Assembly: GCF_027594785.1 (NCBI RefSeq)
Contig: NZ_CP075584.1
Coordinates: 3,348,001 to 3,412,000, forward strand
DNA from: Cryobacterium breve
GTDB lineage: Bacteria; Actinomycetota; Actinomycetes; Actinomycetales; Microbacteriaceae
DNA: 64,000 bases
Reading direction: 5' to 3'
The notes under the pieces were generated by a model. It did no database searches. It was not told where the DNA came from and saw nothing but the letters and a program-made list of their open reading frames with translations. The translations under genes and the position numbers were made by a program. Shown here piece by piece: positions 43,506 to 54,142 of the stretch (the first letter of the stretch is position 1; each line of letters opens with the position of its first letter).

Positions 43506-43509
43506 GGGG

Positions 43510-44929
43510 CTAGGCGGTGCGCGCGGGAGGACGCGTCATGCTGAGCAGGTCCAGGGCGGTGTCGAGCTGGGCCAGGGTGACCTCGCCGCGGTCCACGAAG
43601 CCGAGGTCGATCACGGCCTGGCGCACCGGGACGCCGTGCGCGACCGCGTGCTTGGCGACCTTCGCCGCGGCCTCGTAGCCGATCACCCGGTTGAGCGGCG
43701 TCACGATCGCGGGGGAGGAACCGGCTAGGGCCTTCGCCCGGACGAGGTTGGCCTCGAGCCCGTCGACGGTCTTGTCCGCGAGCACCCGCGTCGCGTTCGA
43801 GAGCAGCCGGATCGACTCGAGCAGCGCGGTGCCCATCACGGGGATGGCCACGTTGAGCTCGAAGGAGCCGGACGCGCCAGACCAGGCCACGGTCGCGTCG
43901 TTGCCGATCACGCGGGAGCAGACCATCAGCACGGCCTCGGGGATGACCGGGTTGACCTTGCCGGGCATGATCGAGGAGCCGGGCTGAAGGTCCGGGATCT
44001 GCAGCTCGCCGAAGCCGGTGTTGGGGCCGGAGCCCATCCAGCGCAGGTCGTTGCAGATCTTGGTGAGGCTGACCGCGATGGTGCGCAGGGCACCGGATGC
44101 GTCGACGAGGCCGTCGCGGTTGGCCTGCGCTTCGAAGTGGTCGCGCGCTTCCGTGACGGGAAGTTCGGTCTCGGCGACGAGGAGCCTCGATCACGAGCTG
44201 GGGGAAGCCGGCGGGGGTGTTGATGCCGGTGCCGACGGCAGTGCCGCCCAGGGGCACCTCGGCGACGCGGGGGAGGGCGCTGCGGACGCGCTCGATGCCG
44301 AGCCGCATCTGGCGGGCGTAGCCGCCGAACTCCTGGCCGAGGGTGACAGGGGTCGCGTCCATCAGGTGAGTGCGGCCTGCCTTGACGGCATCGGCCCAGA
44401 GCACCGACTTGGCCTCGAGCGCGACGGCGAGGTGGTCGAGCCCGGGGATGAGGTCGTCGATGAGCGCGCTCGTGACGGCGAGGTGCACGGAGGTCGGGAA
44501 GACGTCGTTCGACGACTGCGAGGCGTTGACGTGGTCGTTCGGGTGAACCGGGCGGCCGAGGGTGCGGGTGGCGAGGGTCGCGAGCACCTCGTTCATGTTC
44601 ATGTTCGAGGAGGTGCCGCTGCCGGTCTGGTAGACGTCGATCGGGAACTGGTCGTCGTAGAGACCGGTGATGACCTCGTCTGCTGCACCGGCGATCGCCT
44701 CGGCGATGTCGCCGTCGAGCACCCCGAGCTGCGCGTTCGCGAGGGCTGCGGACTTCTTGATGCGGGCGAGGGCCGAGATCTGCGCGGGTTCGAGGACGGA
44801 ACCGGAGATCGGGAAGTTCTCGACGGCGCGCTGGGTCTGGGCGCCGTAGAGGGCGTCGACGGGAACCTGCACCTCGCCCATCGTGTCGTGTTCGATTCGG
44901 TAGCCGGCATCTGCGGTTTTTTCCACCAC
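43510..44929 (-). CDS. fumC: Class II fumarate hydratase (frameshifted reading)
   Basis: One inserted base at 44183-44187 (GAGCTC) is removed to give 472 residues. Motifs are [26 protein letters not shown], the His in [20 protein letters not shown] and the superfamily signature [16 protein letters not shown]. It interconverts fumarate and malate in the TCA cycle as a homotetramer. The start [23 protein letters not shown] is conserved in actinobacteria. The carbonic anhydrase gene ends 49 bp upstream on the same strand. Confidence 0.95.
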
Positions 44930-44978
44930 TGTGTGTAAGACCTTTCGATTGGGAGACGGTACTGCCCGGGCTGTGGGA

Positions 44979-45665
44979 TCAGACGTTGCCGACGACGACG
45001 TCGGGAACGGCCCGGCCCTCGAGCAGTCGGTAATTGGCGCCGACGATAGCCAATGTACCCGCTGCGACGGCGTCGCTGATCAACTCGGACTGTTCCAGGA
45101 GCTCGGTGACGGTGTCGCGCAGGTGTTCCCTGCCGACCATGAGCGCATCGATGCTCCCGGGGTCGGTCAGCGTCGCATCCGTCGCCGCGACCACCCGGTG
45201 CACGGCGGGCACGATCTTCTCGATGATCCGGCCGATGTGCACGGGCAGGGGAGCGGCCCCGGGAGCCTGCGCGTCCACGGCGGCCTGGACCGCGCCGCAG
45301 CCGTCGTGGCCGAGCACGAGGATGAGCGGAACCTTGAGCACGGCGACCGCGTACTCGAGGGAGCCGAGCACGGAATCGGAGATGACCTGGCCGGCGTTCC
45401 GGACGACGAAAAGGTCGCCGAGGCCCATATCGAAGATGATCTCGGCGGCGAGGCGCGAGTCGCTGCACCCGAAGAGGGCCGCGGCCGGAGTCTGTGCGGT
45501 TGCGAGCTCGGTGCGACGGTCGACGTCCTGGCGCGGATGCTGCGGCTCGCCATCCACGAACCGCTGGTTGCCGCGCTGCAGCCTGCTCCAGACCGCTGCC
45601 GGGCCCACGGCGTCGCCGGGTGCGGCGGCCTGGCTGATGAACACGTCTTTGCCTTGCCCGGTCAC
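44979..45665 (-). CDS. Beta-class carbonic anhydrase
   Basis: A 228-residue zinc enzyme that hydrates CO2. Zinc ligands are Cys and Asp in [12 protein letters not shown], and His and Cys in [14 protein letters not shown]; the segment [24 protein letters not shown] is diagnostic. The GTG start at 45665 overlaps the DUF4245 stop (GTGA), so it belongs to the xseA-xseB-DUF4245-carbonic anhydrase-fumC transcription unit. Confidence 0.93.
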   Translation of the reverse strand: MTGQGKDVFISQAAAPGDAVGPAAVWSRLQRGNQRFVDGEPQHPRQDVDRRTELATAQTPAAALFGCSDSRLAAEIIFDMGLGDLFVVRNAGQVISDSVLGSLEYAVAVLKVPLILVLGHDGCGAVQAAVDAQAPGAAPLPVHIGRIIEKIVPAVHRVVAATDATLTDPGSIDALMVGREHLRDTVTELLEQSELISDAVAAGTLAIVGANYRLLEGRAVPDVVVGNV

Positions 45666-46324
45666 TGGGTCACCGCCGGTCCGTTGGAGCTGATCTGGGG
45701 GGCGATCGCGGTCGCGAGGGCCGCGAATTCCTCTTCGTCCGCCGTTCCGACGAGCAGGTAACTGCTCGTCCCCGCGCTCGTCACGAGGGCGTAGTCGAAG
45801 TTGCCTCGGTCCTTCTCGGCGGCCGGGTTCCGGTAGACGTCCCAGGTGACGCCCCCGAGGGTGAGCGTCTGTGATGCGGGGGCGTCCTTGAGCTGCTGCC
45901 CGATCCAGGTCGGGTTGGCGCCGAGGGCCTGGGTGAGGCCGATGAACTCGTTGCGCGGGGTCAGCAGGCCGATGTACCAGGACGGGATCTTGTCGGTGCC
46001 GCCGAGACGCCACTGCGCGGCGTTCGCCCGCCAGCCGTCCGGAAGCACAGGGACCACGAGGGGCTCGTCGATCCCGACCTGCACCTGGCTCGCGACGGCG
46101 GCGAAATCCACGGTGCGGTCGACCGGCCCGTCGCTGCGCGGGACGAGGAGGACGAGCACGAAAACCGCGCCGAGGGTGGCGAGCAGGGACAGGACCAGGT
46201 TGTTGACCGTCTTGCGCGACCGGTAGTTCCGCGAGTTCGTCGCGAGGCGGTCGGCTGTCTCCTGGGCGGTCTCGGGCCGGCCGAGCTCGGCGACGACCCG
46301 GGGCGGTCGCTTCTGCGCGGTCAT
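45662..46324 (-). CDS. DUF4245 membrane protein
   Basis: A 220-residue protein with a ~40-residue cytoplasmic N-terminus ([28 protein letters not shown]), one membrane helix at about 43-62, and an extracellular domain with [15 protein letters not shown] and GVTWDVYRN, the core of DUF4245. The gene regularly follows xseB in actinobacteria. Function unknown. The ATG overlaps the xseB stop by four bases. Confidence 0.87.
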   Translation of the reverse strand: MTAQKRPPRVVAELGRPETAQETADRLATNSRNYRSRKTVNNLVLSLLATLGAVFVLVLLVPRSDGPVDRTVDFAAVASQVQVGIDEPLVVPVLPDGWRANAAQWRLGGTDKIPSWYIGLLTPRNEFIGLTQALGANPTWIGQQLKDAPASQTLTLGGVTWDVYRNPAAEKDRGNFDYALVTSAGTSSYLLVGTADEEEFAALATAIAPQISSNGPAVTQ

Positions 46325-46572
46325 TCGCCGCTGGGGCCGGTCGCGGCGGCGGAGTCCAGCTGGCGCGCGCGGGCGGCGTCGAGGCGGGCCTTGGCTCCGA
46401 TCAGCCATTCCTCGCAGCGTCGCGCGAGTTCCTCGCCGCGTTCCCAGAGGGCGAGGGACTCTTCAAGGGTCGAGGAGCCCTGCTCGAGGGCGCTCACGAC
46501 CCGGACGAGTTCGTCCCTGGCCTGCTCGTAGCTCAGGGTGGCGATGTCGGCGGGAGCGGTCATGGCGTCCAT
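46321..46572 (-). CDS. xseB: Exodeoxyribonuclease VII small subunit
   Basis: An 83-residue protein with the typical helical hairpin [41 protein letters not shown]. It assembles with XseA into the single-strand-specific exonuclease VII. Two ATGs, 46572 and 46563, are possible; the first overlaps no neighbour and leaves 1 bp to the xseA stop. Confidence 0.92.
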   Translation of the reverse strand: MDAMTAPADIATLSYEQARDELVRVVSALEQGSSTLEESLALWERGEELARRCEEWLIGAKARLDAARARQLDSAAATGPSGE

Positions 46573-46573
46573 T

Positions 46574-47859
46574 CTATTGATTCCTGCCTGTCGTTTTCGG
46601 CCCAGGGGCCGGGTCTGCGGTCGGGTCGACGGCCCGCTCTGCGGTCGGTCCAGCGGTCGGCCCTGCTGTGGCCGCGAGGGTTCCGGTGCCGAGCGTGATC
46701 CTGAGCCGGGTACCGTCCGGAGCGTCGTCGGCGGCGCGCAGCACGTGGCCGTCCGGCACCTGCACGATCGCGTAACCGCGGTCGAGGGTGCCCTGAGGGG
46801 AGAGCGTGCGCAGCCTCGATCGGAGCTCGACGATGACGCTGGCAGATGCCTCGACGACACGTTCCACAAGCTCGGTCCCTCGGGCGACGTACCGGGTGAG
46901 GTCCTCTGCGCGGGAATCGACGATCCACGCCGTGCTGCTGAGCACGGGCCGCGACCGGAGCTGGCCGATCCGGTCGACCTCGGCCGCGAGGATTCCGGTC
47001 AGACGGGTGCTCAACCGGGCCCTGGCCTGCTGGACGCGGTTGAGTTCGTCCGAGACATCGGGGACGACGCGCTTGGCGGCATCCGTCGGGGTGGAGGCCC
47101 GGAGGTCGGCGACGTCGTCGAGCAGGGGCCGGTCGGCCTCGTGGCCGATGGCGCTGACCAGGGGGTGCGGCAGGCCGCCGCAGCGCGGATCACCCGTTCG
47201 TCGCTGAAGCCGAGCAGGTTCTGGAAGTCGCCGCCGCCGCGGGCGACGATGATGACGTCGACGTCGGGGTCGGCGTCGAGGCGCTCGATCGCGGCGACGA
47301 CCTCGGTCACCGAGCGGTCGCCCTGCATGGCCGCGTATGCGATGTGGAAGTCCACAGCGGGCCAGCGTAGCTGGGCATTGCGGATGACGTCCTTCTCGGC
47401 GTCGGAGTCCTTGCCGGTGACCAGGCCGATGCAGTGCGGGAGGAAGGGGAGCGGCTGCTTGCGGGAGGCCGCGAAGAGGCCTTCGGCGGCGAGCTGCTTG
47501 CGGAGACGCTCCAGGCGTTCGAGCATGTCGCCGAGGCCGACGTGGCGCAGGTCGAAGACCTGCATGGTGAGTGTGCCGCCCTTGACCCAGTAGTTCGGTT
47601 TGACGAGCGCGATGACCCGGTCACCCTGCTTGAACTCGTCGCTGAGCCGGGCCTTGACCGAGGACCACACGGTGAAGCCGACGGTGGCGTCTTCACCGAG
47701 GTCTTTGAGCTTTCCGTAGACGTTGCCGCCGCTGACACCCCACTGGGTGATTTCGCCCTCGACCCAGGCGGTTCCGAGCCGTTCGATGTACCCGCGGATC
47801 TTGTTCGCGAGCAGGGCGACGGGCCACGGGGCCTCGAGGGTGGGTGGTGCATCGGTCAT
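46574..47859 (-). CDS. xseA: Exodeoxyribonuclease VII large subunit (one base missing)
   Basis: A base missing from the C/G run at 47161-47165 splits the gene; repaired it has 428 residues. N-terminal OB fold with [22 protein letters not shown], then the catalytic domain with [23 protein letters not shown] and [27 protein letters not shown]-terminal coiled coil and a tail rich in Pro/Thr. It degrades single-stranded DNA from both ends with XseB. Confidence 0.93.
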
Positions 47860-47897
47860 GAATCGTTCCTCCCACGGCCTGTCCAGTCATGCACCCA

Positions 47898-47903
47898 TAG
47901 AAT
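47898..47903 (+). promoter_or_regulatory. -10 box TAGAAT of ispH
   Basis: TAGAAT ends 6 nt before the GTG at 47910; no ribosome site. Leaderless start. Confidence 0.5.
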
Positions 47904-47909
47904 GAGCCG

Positions 47910-48989
47910 GTGACTATCAGCTCGGATTCAAGCGTTATCGGCCTCGGCATGCCCCGGATTCCCCGGGCACGCAACGTCCTCAAGGATACCCCGGTGGATG
48001 GGCCGAAACGGGTGCTGCTCGCGGCCCCGCGCGGCTACTGCGCGGGCGTCGACCGGGCCGTCGTCGCCGTCGAGAAGGCGCTCGAGCTCTACGGAGCGCC
48101 CGTCTATGTGCGGAAGCAGATCGTGCACAACGTGCATGTCGTCTCCGAACTCGAGAAGCAGGGCGCCATCTTCGTCGACGAGGTCGACGAGGTACCCCGC
48201 GGCTCGCACCTCGTCTTCAGCGCCCACGGAGTGTCTCCGGCCGTCGTCAACGCGGCCGCTGCGCGCGGGTTGCGCGCCATCGACGCGACCTGCCCGCTCG
48301 TCACCAAGGTGCACCGCGAGGCCGTGCGCTTCGCGCGCGACGATTTCGAAATCCTGTTGATCGGCCACGAGGGACATGAAGAGGTCGAGGGCACCGCGGG
48401 GGAGGCCCCCGAGCACACGACCCTCGTGGGCAGCCCCGACGAGGCCGACACGATCGTCGTGCGCAACCCGGAGAAGGTCGTCTGGTTGTCGCAGACGACG
48501 CTCAGCGTCGACGAGACCATGGAGACCGTGAAACGGCTCCGCGCCCGGTTCCCGCTGCTTCAGGATCCGCCGAGCGACGACATCTGCTACGCCACCCAGA
48601 ACCGTCAGGTGGCGATCAAGAAAATCGCCGAGGCCTCCGATCTTGTGCTCGTGGTCGGTTCGGCGAACTCGTCCAATTCGGTGCGCCTCGTCGAAGTCGC
48701 CCTTGAATACGGTGCCCGCGCCGCCTACCGGGTTGACTTCGCGAGCGAGGTCAAGCAGGAGTGGCTCGACGGCGTCGCGACCGTCGGAGTGACGAGCGGG
48801 GCATCCGTGCCCGAGGAGCTCGTGACCGAGCTCTTGCGCGACCTGGCCGGCGCCGGCTTCGGTGACGTGCAGGAAGTGAAGACCGCGGAGGAGGACCTGC
48901 TGTTCTCGCTGCCGAAGGAACTGCGCAAGGACCTCGCGGGCAACAACGACGCACGGGCCCTCGGCGGGCGCGTGACCCGCGTCGAGTAG
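47910..48989 (+). CDS. ispH: 4-hydroxy-3-methylbut-2-enyl diphosphate reductase
   Basis: A 359-residue iron-sulfur enzyme that makes IPP and DMAPP, last step of the MEP pathway. The three cluster cysteines are in [21 protein letters not shown] and [25 protein letters not shown] and [13 protein letters not shown] carry conserved His residues, and [14 protein letters not shown] the substrate loop. The leaderless GTG at 47910 adds ~30 residues before the conserved core. Confidence 0.96.
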   Translation: MTISSDSSVIGLGMPRIPRARNVLKDTPVDGPKRVLLAAPRGYCAGVDRAVVAVEKALELYGAPVYVRKQIVHNVHVVSELEKQGAIFVDEVDEVPRGSHLVFSAHGVSPAVVNAAAARGLRAIDATCPLVTKVHREAVRFARDDFEILLIGHEGHEEVEGTAGEAPEHTTLVGSPDEADTIVVRNPEKVVWLSQTTLSVDETMETVKRLRARFPLLQDPPSDDICYATQNRQVAIKKIAEASDLVLVVGSANSSNSVRLVEVALEYGARAAYRVDFASEVKQEWLDGVATVGVTSGASVPEELVTELLRDLAGAGFGDVQEVKTAEEDLLFSLPKELRKDLAGNNDARALGGRVTRVE

Positions 48990-49033
48990 TGCCGACGCCC
49001 GTGGGGTGCCTTTCCGGCGCTCCGGGCGGATGC

Positions 49034-49600
49034 CTACGGCTGGCTGTAGAAGTTGATCAACGTCGGGTCGGTCGTCACGACCACCATCATGAAGGCGAAG
49101 ATCACCACGAACGCGATCACGGCGCCGATCACGGGGATGTAGAACGCCCGCTTGCCGCGGGAGATGAGCAGGATCGACGCGGCCGCGGTGAGCAGCCAGA
49201 CGATCGCTTCGGTGATGCCGCCCGCCGTGACGAGCCCGGCCACCGAGGAGTCCGGCACGTAGGTGCCGAGGTGGGACTGGGTGTAGAGCATCTGGATCGC
49301 GTCGGGAAGTGCATTGAGCACCCCGATCGACATGAAGGTTGTGGCGAGGCCGAGCGCGAGGAGGCCGAGGGTGACCCGTCGGTCCCAGGTCGGCACCGTG
49401 GGCTTGGTCGGGTCGCTTCGGGACCCCAACGCTGAGGAGGCGAGCTGGGCCTGGTCGGCCGCGGACGATGGAGACGCCGTGGTGCCTGGGTCCCAGTTCC
49501 AGCCTTCCGGGGCCAGTTCGCCGTAGCGGGGCTGAGGCCGGGGGTCTCGGCGGGGGCTATCGGGGACGTTGTCGCTGGGCACGGGGGCCGTTCCACTCAC
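49034..49600 (-). CDS. DUF6264 membrane protein
   Basis: A 188-residue protein with a Pro-rich N-terminus (RPQPRYGELAPEGWNW, a common YGE.APEGW motif of actinobacterial membrane proteins) and four membrane helices from residue ~72. No enzyme motif. It lies beyond the fba stop; the apparent overlap with fba comes from the frameshift in that gene. Confidence 0.8.
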   Translation of the reverse strand: MSGTAPVPSDNVPDSPRRDPRPQPRYGELAPEGWNWDPGTTASPSSAADQAQLASSALGSRSDPTKPTVPTWDRRVTLGLLALGLATTFMSIGVLNALPDAIQMLYTQSHLGTYVPDSSVAGLVTAGGITEAIVWLLTAAASILLISRGKRAFYIPVIGAVIAFVVIFAFMMVVVTTDPTLINFYSQP

Positions 49601-49684
49601 TTGTTGACGGGGGAACCGGGGCCCGCCGGGGTGAATTCAGAAGAATCCACCCCGGCTTGGTCCGGCTTTTTATTGGATCGGAGA

Positions 49685-50711
49685 CTAGCTCTCCGAGTGT
49701 CCGGCGGAGCCGAGCCTGCTGGGTGGCTTCGACGACGCGGGCGGCCATGGCCGTCTCGGCGACCTTGCCCCAGGCACGCGGGTCATAGAGCTTCTTGTTT
49801 CCGACTTCACCGTCGATCTTGAGCACGCCGTCGTAGTTCTTGAGCATGTAGCCGGCGACGGCGCGCGTGAATGCGTACTGCGTGTCGGTGTCGATGTTCA
49901 TCTTCACGACGCCGTTGGCGACGGCTTCGGCGATCTCGGCCGCGGTCGATCCCGATCCACCGTGGAAGACGAGGTTGAGCGGCTTCACGCCGGTGCCGTA
50001 CTTGGCGGCGAGGCCGTCCTGGATTTCCTTGAGCAGTTCCGGGCGCAGCTTGACGTTGCCGGGCTTGTACACGCCGTGCACGTTGCCGAAGGTGAGCGCG
50101 GCCATGTAGCGGCCGTTCTCGCCGAGGCCGAGCGCGTCGACCATGGCGCTGGCGTCGTCGAGGGTCGTGTACAGGTTTTCGTTGATGTCGCCCTCGACAC
50201 CGTCTTCCTCGCCGCCGACGGCGCCGATCTCGACCTCGAGGATCGCGTTGATGTTCTTGGTGCGCTTGAGGATGTCCTTCGCGATGACGAGGTTCTCGGC
50301 GAGCGGGATGGCGGAACCGTCCCACATGTGCGACTGGAAGATCGGGTTGCGTCCGGCCTTCACTTCGGCTTCGGATGCGGCGATGAGCGGCAGGACGAAG
50401 TCGTCCAGGGCGCCCTTGGGGCAGTGGTCCGTGTGCAGGGCAACGGTAACGGGGTAATTGTCGGCGACGGACTGCACGAAGCGGGCCATGGCGAGCGCAC
50501 CGGCTGCGCGGTTCTTGACCGTGTGGCCGGCGAAATAATCGGCGCCACCGGTGGTCACCTGGATGATGCCGTCGGAGCCGGCCTCGGTCAGGCCCTGCAG
50601 GACGGCATTAATGCTCTGGGAAGACGAAACATTGAACGCCGGGTAGGCGAAACCCTCGGTCTTGGCTTTGGCGAGCATCTCTGCATACTGGTCTGGGGTT
50701 GCGATGGGCAT
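49685..50711 (-). CDS. fba: Class II fructose-bisphosphate aldolase (frameshift near C-terminus)
   Basis: Removing one inserted base at 49713-49717 (CAGCTC) gives 341 residues ending LGSAGHSES at 49685, as in related aldolases; without it the frame runs wrongly to 49557 into the DUF6264 gene. Zinc/catalytic motifs are ALHTDHCPKGALDDF, EVEIGAVGGEEDGVEG and FHGGSGSTAAEI. It splits fructose-1,6-bisphosphate in glycolysis. It is divergent from glpX, so both sugar-bisphosphate genes share the 192-bp region between. Confidence 0.95.
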
Positions 50712-50903
50712 GTTTTTGCGTCTCCTCGATTGAACAGTTTCGGTCTTCCCATCCTACTGACGACGACTGGATGGCTGGACGGGAAACAACAGCCGTTCCC
50801 GCTGGTCGGGCGCTAGGCTCTTAAACGGCAGCGCTGGGAGACCGGCGCCGGCCCAAAGCTGGGCCTCGCCACTGCCGCACTCTTCGTCCGGGAAGGACCA
50901 TCT

Positions 50904-51890
50904 GTGAACAGCCCCGAAATCGCCCCCAATTTCACCCACCCTGACCGGAACCTGGCCATGGAGCTGGTGCGTGCGACCGAAGCCGCGGCCATTCGCGCGG
51001 TGCCGTTCATCGGTCGCGGAGACAAGAACGCGGCAGACAAGGCCGCCGTCGACGCGATGCGAGTGTTCCTCGGCACCGTCAACTTCGACGGAGTCATCGT
51101 CATCGGCGAGGGCGAGAAGGACAAGGCCCCGATGCTCTTCAACGGAGAGCACGTCGGCAACGGCACCGGTCCGGCCTGCGACATCGCGGTTGACCCGATC
51201 GACGGCACGAGCCTCACGGCCGAGGGCCGCCAGAACGCGCTCTCCGTGATCGCCGTGTCGTCCCGTGGCACGATGCTCGACGCCTCCTCGGTCTTCTACA
51301 TGGACAAGATCGTCACGGGAGCCGCCGGATTCGGCGTCGTGCACCTCGACCAGCCGATCGGCGACAACCTGCGCGCGCTGTCCCAGGCGACGGGGAAGCC
51401 CATCGGCGAGATGGTCGTCGCCGTGCTCAACCGTCCGCGCCACGAAGGCCTGATCGACGCGATCCGGAGCGCGGGAGCCGGCACCCGGCTCATGTCCGAC
51501 GGCGATGTCGCCGGCGGCATCAACGCCGCCCGGTACGGCACCCGCATCGACATGTGCGTCGGTATCGGCGGCAGCCCCGAGGGCATCACGACGGCGTGTG
51601 CGCTCAAGGCGCTCGGCGGCTTCATGCAGGGCCGACTCGCCCCGAAGGACGACGCCGAGCGCGCCAGGGCCATTGCGGCCGGCCTCGACGTGGACAAGGT
51701 GCTCGATCTCGACGACATGGTTTCGGGAGACAACACGTTCTTCGTCGCGACCGGCGTGACCGACGGCGGCCTCGTCGACGGCGTGCGTCGTAAGGGTCCG
51801 ATCATCCGCACCGAGAGCATCGTCATGCGGGGCAAGTCCGGCACGGTCCGCCGGGTCGTGGCCGACCACCTCGCCGCCAAGTGGCTGTAG
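50904..51890 (+). CDS. glpX: Class II fructose-1,6-bisphosphatase
   Basis: A 328-residue GlpX-type enzyme of gluconeogenesis. Metal-binding motifs are VIGEGEKDKAPML and DIAVDPIDGTSLTAEG, with GIGGSPEGITTACALKALGG in the second half. The GTG at 50904 gives the standard start MNSPEIAPNFTHPDRNL; the upstream TAGGCT at 50813 could be a -10 with a 90-nt leader. Confidence 0.95.
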   Translation: MNSPEIAPNFTHPDRNLAMELVRATEAAAIRAVPFIGRGDKNAADKAAVDAMRVFLGTVNFDGVIVIGEGEKDKAPMLFNGEHVGNGTGPACDIAVDPIDGTSLTAEGRQNALSVIAVSSRGTMLDASSVFYMDKIVTGAAGFGVVHLDQPIGDNLRALSQATGKPIGEMVVAVLNRPRHEGLIDAIRSAGAGTRLMSDGDVAGGINAARYGTRIDMCVGIGGSPEGITTACALKALGGFMQGRLAPKDDAERARAIAAGLDVDKVLDLDDMVSGDNTFFVATGVTDGGLVDGVRRKGPIIRTESIVMRGKSGTVRRVVADHLAAKWL

Positions 51891-51949
51891 CCCGCGCACA
51901 CTGACCCGCGCGCACTGACCCGCGTCTCCGCACGCGAGACACGCGAGAA

Positions 51950-52005
51950 TCGCCGTTCCGGCCGAGCCGTCCCGTTCTTCGGGAAACACTCGGCAGGAAC
52001 GGCGA
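51950..52005. terminator. Stem-loop between glpX and rmuC
   Basis: Arms 51950-51966 and 51989-52005 match in 16 of 17 positions, with an inner CCCG/CGGG hairpin. It sits between convergent stops. Confidence 0.65.
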
Positions 52006-52023
52006 GTGTCGCCCAGCGCCCGG

Positions 52024-53398
52024 TCAGTCGGCGCGCTGGGCGGATGCCTCGAGTTCGGCCGCGGCGAGTCCCGCGGCTTCCAGCTCGGTCACGAACTCCC
52101 ACGCGACTAGTTCGCGCGGCGATTCCTCGACCCCGGCGAGCGGGGCGAGCACCTTGGACTCGTCGAGGGCGTTGAGCTTGCGCGCCGTCGGCAGGACCTG
52201 GCGTTCCATCGACCCGACGAACCCGTTGTAGTCCTTGACGGTGCGCTCGATGGAGCGGCCCAGCTTCTCGATGTGGGTGGCGGTGACGGCCAGCCGGGCG
52301 TAGAGCCTCACGGCTGAGGTCGAAGAGCAGTTTCGCGTCGTGGGTCAGGACATCCTGCTGCCAGGTGAACGCGACGGTCTTGAGCACCGACCAGAGCGTC
52401 ACGGGGGAGGCGAGCGCGACCCGTTTGGAAAAGGCGAACTCCATGATCGAGGGGTCGGCCTCGAGAGCGGACGACACGAGGGACTCGCTCGGGATGAACG
52501 CGATCACGATCTCGGGGGAGGCCTCGAGACCTTGCCAGTACGCCTTGCTGCCGAGGGCGGTGATGTGGTCGCGCACGGCCTTCACGTGGGCGCCGAGGAG
52601 TGCCGTGCGCCGGGCGCCCTCGGCGCCGGTGGCCGTCGCCGGGATCTGGCTCGCCTCGAGGAACGCCGTGAACGGCACCTTGGCGTCGACGGCGATGTTC
52701 TTGCCTCCGGGCAGGTGCACGACCATGTCGGGGCGGCCGGACCCTGCGTCGGAGCCTGATGCTCGACTGCACGTCGAAATCGACCCGCTCGATGAGCCCG
52801 GCGGCCTCGACCACGCTGCGCAACTGGGTCTCGCCCCAGACACCGCGGGTGTTGTTCGCGCGCAAAGCGGAGGCCAGCGACTCGGCGGTGCTGCGCAGCC
52901 GTTCCTCCGACTCGGTCGCGCTGCGAAGCTGCTGGCTGAGCTCGCCGTGCTGCAGGCTGCGCTGGGCCTCGAGCTCCGAGACCTTGAGCCTGCATGTCGT
53001 GCAGGCTTTCCCGCACCGGGGCGAGGGCCTGGAGCACCTTGCTCTCCCGTTGTTCGCGTTCGGTGCGGGCGGCGGCCTCCTCACGGTGGCGTTCGTCGAA
53101 CTCTCGTGCCCGGCGCTGCTCGTCGGCGAGTTGCTCGCGGAGGGCATCCGTTGTGGCCTGCACCGAGGCGAGCTCTTCGCGCAGAATGGCCGAGACTTTG
53201 GCCTCGGCGGACCGCAGGCTCGGCGAGGTCGACCTGGTGCCGGGCCTCGAGTACCGCGGGATCGACGGCGTACGGGCCAGCGCCGGAGGTGGCCGCGCCG
53301 GCCCGGGCGGCGCGGCGTTGCAGCACGATGACCGTGCAGAGGGCGCCGAGCATGGCGCCGAGGGCGATGCCGAGAAGGAGGGTGAGCCAGGGATCCAT
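52024..53398 (-). CDS. rmuC: DNA recombination protein RmuC (four 1-base insertions)
   Basis: Four bases inserted at 53216-53220, 52987-52991, 52753-52757 and 52304-52308, all in CAGCTC or GAGCTC, are removed to give 456 residues. One N-terminal membrane helix (WLTLLLGIALGAMLGALCTV), a coiled coil at about 45-190, and the RmuC nuclease-like core: TRGVWGETQLRSVVEAAGL, GRPDMVVHLPGGKNIAVDAKVPF and VIAFIPSESLVSSALEADP. The protein limits inversions during recombination. Four shifts of one type in a single gene argue strongly for a read artefact. Confidence 0.92.
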
Positions 53399-53457
53399 AT
53401 TCCAACTCTGCCAGCGGCCACCGACACTCACCGCGCAGACCCCGGGAGAGTCGCGGG

Positions 53458-53676
53458 TCAGGCCTCGAGCGCGAGCGCCTGCGCGAGCATTTCCGGGTCG
53501 TTCCGGGTGGTCCGGGAGACGACGAGATGCTGCCGGTTGATCCGCTGGGCGAAGAATCCGAGGTACGGGAGCTGGATGATCGTCGTGAGGCCGCCCCGCC
53601 AGGCCGTGACGAGCGCCGGGATGACCCGGTTCTCCGGCAGGGTGCCGAGCGCCGCCGGCATGGTCGTGCGCCACAT
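53458..53676 (-). CDS. Hypothetical protein (72 aa)
   Basis: Starts one base after the stop of the preceding gene (tgagATG), so it is translated with it. The middle is hydrophobic (ALVTAWRGGLTTIIQLPYLGFFAQ) but there is no clear membrane helix. Not recognised. Confidence 0.55.
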   Translation of the reverse strand: MWRTTMPAALGTLPENRVIPALVTAWRGGLTTIIQLPYLGFFAQRINRQHLVVSRTTRNDPEMLAQALALEA

Positions 53677-53677
53677 C

Positions 53678-54071
53678 TCACACGCCTCCTGGTCGATTCC
53701 GGTGTTCCAGAAGTCGGACGGCCAGGTCGAGGTCGAGGTCGCCGCCCACAGGCTCCTCGTCGGTCAGGGTGTCCAGGAGGCGCTGGACCTCCTCATCCGG
53801 GATGCCGACGGCCGGTTCGGCCGCGTCGAAGTGGCTCCAGGCTCGCCGCCACTCGGTCAGCCAACGCTGCACGGCGGCGTCGAGGTCGAGGTCGTCCGGC
53901 CGGCGGGAGGTGCCCGGTTCCGGTTCGGAGTCGAGCTTCGGGACGGAACCGATCTCAAGCTGCCATGCGCTGCGCACGAAGAGCAGGAAGATCAGGGGCG
54001 GCCAGCATTCCTCGACGTTGAGCCTGCATGTCCTGGGGCCAGGGGCTCAGGGGCAGGTCTTCGGAGTCCAT
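53678..54071 (-). CDS. Hypothetical protein (130 aa, frameshifted reading)
   Basis: One inserted base at 54022-54026 (CAGCTC) is removed to join MDSEDLPLSPWPQDMQ to LNVEECWPPLIFLLFV and the rest. The N-terminus holds a short hydrophobic stretch, the remainder is acidic with a WLTEWRRAWSHFDAAEP helix. No family recognised. It is coupled to the 72-residue gene downstream. Confidence 0.6.
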
Positions 54072-54142
54072 GATGGCGGTGCCTCTCGTTCTTCTGCTCG
54101 CTCGTTCTTCAGCTAGCTCGTCGTCAGCTAGCTCGTCGTCAG

